Part shown: positions 62,868 through 64,000 of the stretch, one piece after another
Layout of the letters: every line of letters begins with the position of its first letter
How positions within the stretch are numbered: position 1 is the stretch's first letter
Source of the DNA: Dryocola sp036489025
Lineage (GTDB): Bacteria > Pseudomonadota > Gammaproteobacteria > Enterobacterales > Enterobacteriaceae
Reading direction: 5' to 3'
DNA: 64,000 nt
NCBI GenBank assembly: GCA_036489025.1
Contig: DASXGN010000035.1
Coordinates: 62,001-126,000 of the forward strand
The notes under the pieces: generated by a model
Seen by the model: only the letters and a program-made list of their open reading frames with translations
Told to the model about the DNA's origin: nothing
Database searches by the model: none
Translations under genes and position numbers: made by a program

Positions 62868-63314
62868 ATGAGAAAATTACTGCTTCTGACGGCCATGCTG
62901 CCACTTTTCAGTTTCGCACAGCCGATTAACACGATGAATAACCCGAACCTGCCGGATTATCAAATACCCAGCCAGCAGCGCATGCAGGTGCAGATGCAAA
63001 CGCAGCAGGCGCAGCAAAAAGGGATGCTGAACCAGCAGCTGCAAACCCAAAACCGGGTGCAACAGCAGCATCTTGAATCGCAGATTAACAATAACTCCCG
63101 CCGGGTTTTGCAATCGCAGCCGGGAGAGCTGAATATGAACAAGCAGCAGATGCTGCCGAATACCTCAGGCGGCATGCTGAGCGGCAGCAGCAGCGGGCAG
63201 GATCATATGCTACAGCCGAAAACCAACGGCAGCATGCTGAACCCGAACGGAGCGGCGAGCGCACCGTTAACCACGCCGCAGCCGAATATTCCGCTGAAGA
63301 CGATTGGACCTTGA
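62868..63314 (+). CDS. yhhA: YhhA, DUF2756 Gln-rich secreted protein
   Basis: Encodes 148 residues (E. coli 146). Start: AGGAGG ends five bases before ATG at 62868; in-frame ATGs at 62865 and 62853 overlap or precede the ribosome-binding site. A signal peptide (MRKLLLLTAMLPLFSFAQ) is followed by a Gln/Met/Asn-rich low-complexity chain with QQ-rich helix-like runs and repeats of (G/S)ML, ending in PNIPLKTIGP as in E. coli. Function is unknown. The neighbours ggt and ugpQ are conserved. Confidence 0.93.
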   Translation: MRKLLLLTAMLPLFSFAQPINTMNNPNLPDYQIPSQQRMQVQMQTQQAQQKGMLNQQLQTQNRVQQQHLESQINNNSRRVLQSQPGELNMNKQQMLPNTSGGMLSGSSSGQDHMLQPKTNGSMLNPNGAASAPLTTPQPNIPLKTIGP

Positions 63315-63318
63315 TAAA

Positions 63319-63348
63319 AATGGCGGGTGGCACAGGCTCCCCGCCATT
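63319..63348. terminator. Bidirectional terminator between yhhA and ugpQ
   Basis: AATGGCGGG (63319-63327) pairs with CCCGCCATT (63340-63348), with A-rich sequence left and TATTTC right. The right arm overlaps the last two bases of the ugpQ stop. Confidence 0.75.
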
Positions 63349-64000
63349 ATTTCATTGCGAAATTCGGCCCAATTTCATCAATACGGTCGGTGCAGATCGC
63401 ATCCACGCCCCAGCCGAGCAGCGTTTTCGCCCTTTGCGGCACGTTCACGGTATAAACCAGAATATGTAAGCCAGCCGCTTTCAGCGCCCGCACGCGCGCT
63501 TCGTTCAATAGCTTGTGATTAAGATGAATCGACACGCAGCCGAGCCTGTCGGTTATTTCACGCCAGTCGTCGCGCCATTCGTCCAACAGCAGGCCTCGCG
63601 GTAATTCAGGGGCGACATTCTGCGCCGCTTCCAGCGCTTCAATCGCGAAGGACGAAAGCAGCGGCGAGGTTTGCCCCTGCCAAAGCTCGCGGGCCGCTAA
63701 AGCCACCGCTTTTCCGGTTTCCGCTTCCGTGCCGGTGGTGGGCTTAATTTCGATATTCGCCATCATGCCGTGCTCGCGGCAGCGCTCCGCAACCTGAGAA
63801 AGCAGCGGCAGCGGTTCCCCCTTAAACTGCCGGCTGTACCAGCTCCCGGCGTCAACGTTCAGCAGTTCATCCCAGGATAAATCACCGGCGATACCCCAGC
63901 CGTTGCTGGTGCGTTCCAGCGTGTCGTCGTGCAGCAGGAAAATCTTGCCGTCTCTGGTAAGTTTCGCATCAAACTCAATCATGGTGTGGCCGTAGCGGGC
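63347..64000 (-). CDS. ugpQ: UgpQ, glycerophosphodiester phosphodiesterase, 5' end outside window
   Basis: Cytosolic GDPD enzyme releasing sn-glycerol 3-phosphate from deacylated phospholipids; the last 217 residues are visible (E. coli 247 in all). The frame stays open to base 64000 (ARYGHTMIEFDAKLTRDG), so about 30 N-terminal residues with the HRGG metal/catalytic motif are missing. Visible are the EFDAKL-TRDG and FLLHDDTLERTSNG metal/catalytic segments and ANIEIKPTTGTE. It normally ends the ugpBAECQ operon, so its promoter lies outside the window. Confidence 0.96.
   Translation of the reverse strand, partial: ARYGHTMIEFDAKLTRDGKIFLLHDDTLERTSNGWGIAGDLSWDELLNVDAGSWYSRQFKGEPLPLLSQVAERCREHGMMANIEIKPTTGTEAETGKAVALAARELWQGQTSPLLSSFAIEALEAAQNVAPELPRGLLLDEWRDDWREITDRLGCVSIHLNHKLLNEARVRALKAAGLHILVYTVNVPQRAKTLLGWGVDAICTDRIDEIGPNFAMK

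Noticed and set aside
1..64000. CRISPR arrays, tRNA or rRNA genes, IS elements, prophage
   Set aside because: No regularly spaced direct repeats, cloverleaf sequences, transposases, integrases or phage genes were seen.

Overview
The window is a stretch of ordinary chromosome from a GC-rich member of the Enterobacteriaceae. Almost every protein is full length and close to its Escherichia coli K-12 counterpart, and E. coli-type regulatory sites (RyhB with its Fur box, an IscR type 1 site, tandem GlpR operators, MalT boxes, GntR operators, CRP boxes) lie where expected. I cannot fix the genus from sequence alone. I see no tRNA, rRNA, insertion sequence, prophage, integron or CRISPR array. The only truncated genes are those cut by the window ends (yhjK on the left, ugpQ on the right).

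Layout, left to right. (1) 1-15617: a c-di-GMP/cellulose block. It holds partial yhjK (pdeK), the bcsRQABZC operon on the minus strand and the divergent bcsEFG operon, which together encode cellulose synthesis, export and phosphoethanolamine decoration. (2) 15618-28418: pckA, envZ-ompR, greB, tex, feoABC, bioH, gntX, nfuA. (3) 28458-45285 and on to 49465: carbon storage and glycerol/maltose metabolism. This covers malPQ and their activator malT, glpD divergent from glpEGR, and the glycogen operon glgBXCAP. (4) 49736-56716: asd, yhgN, gluconate genes gntKU with repressor gntR, yhhW (pirin) and yhhX. (5) 56717-64000: RyhB sRNA, yhhY, a YjfB-like small gene, a large autotransporter, ggt, yhhA and the 3' part of ugpQ.

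The genes fit together as central carbon and envelope functions. Maltodextrin enzymes (MalP, MalQ) and glycogen enzymes (GlgB, X, C, A, P) share chemistry. GlpD and GlpR handle glycerol 3-phosphate, and UgpQ supplies it from phosphodiesters. Gluconate uptake and phosphorylation feed Entner-Doudoroff. Fe(II) uptake (Feo), Fe-S assembly (NfuA) and RyhB are the iron-responsive loci.

Departures from E. coli K-12: the whole yhjK-bcs block sits next to pckA; the glpD/glpEGR block is inverted between malT and glgP, and rtcBA and yzgL are missing; gntT is missing between nfuA and malQ; and the yhhY-ggt interval carries a YjfB-like gene plus an autotransporter with a collagen-like Gly-X-Pro linker. 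I found no convincing wholly new multi-gene system. The best leads are the autotransporter/YjfB interval and a structured, terminator-ending element at 15628-15731 downstream of bcsG.
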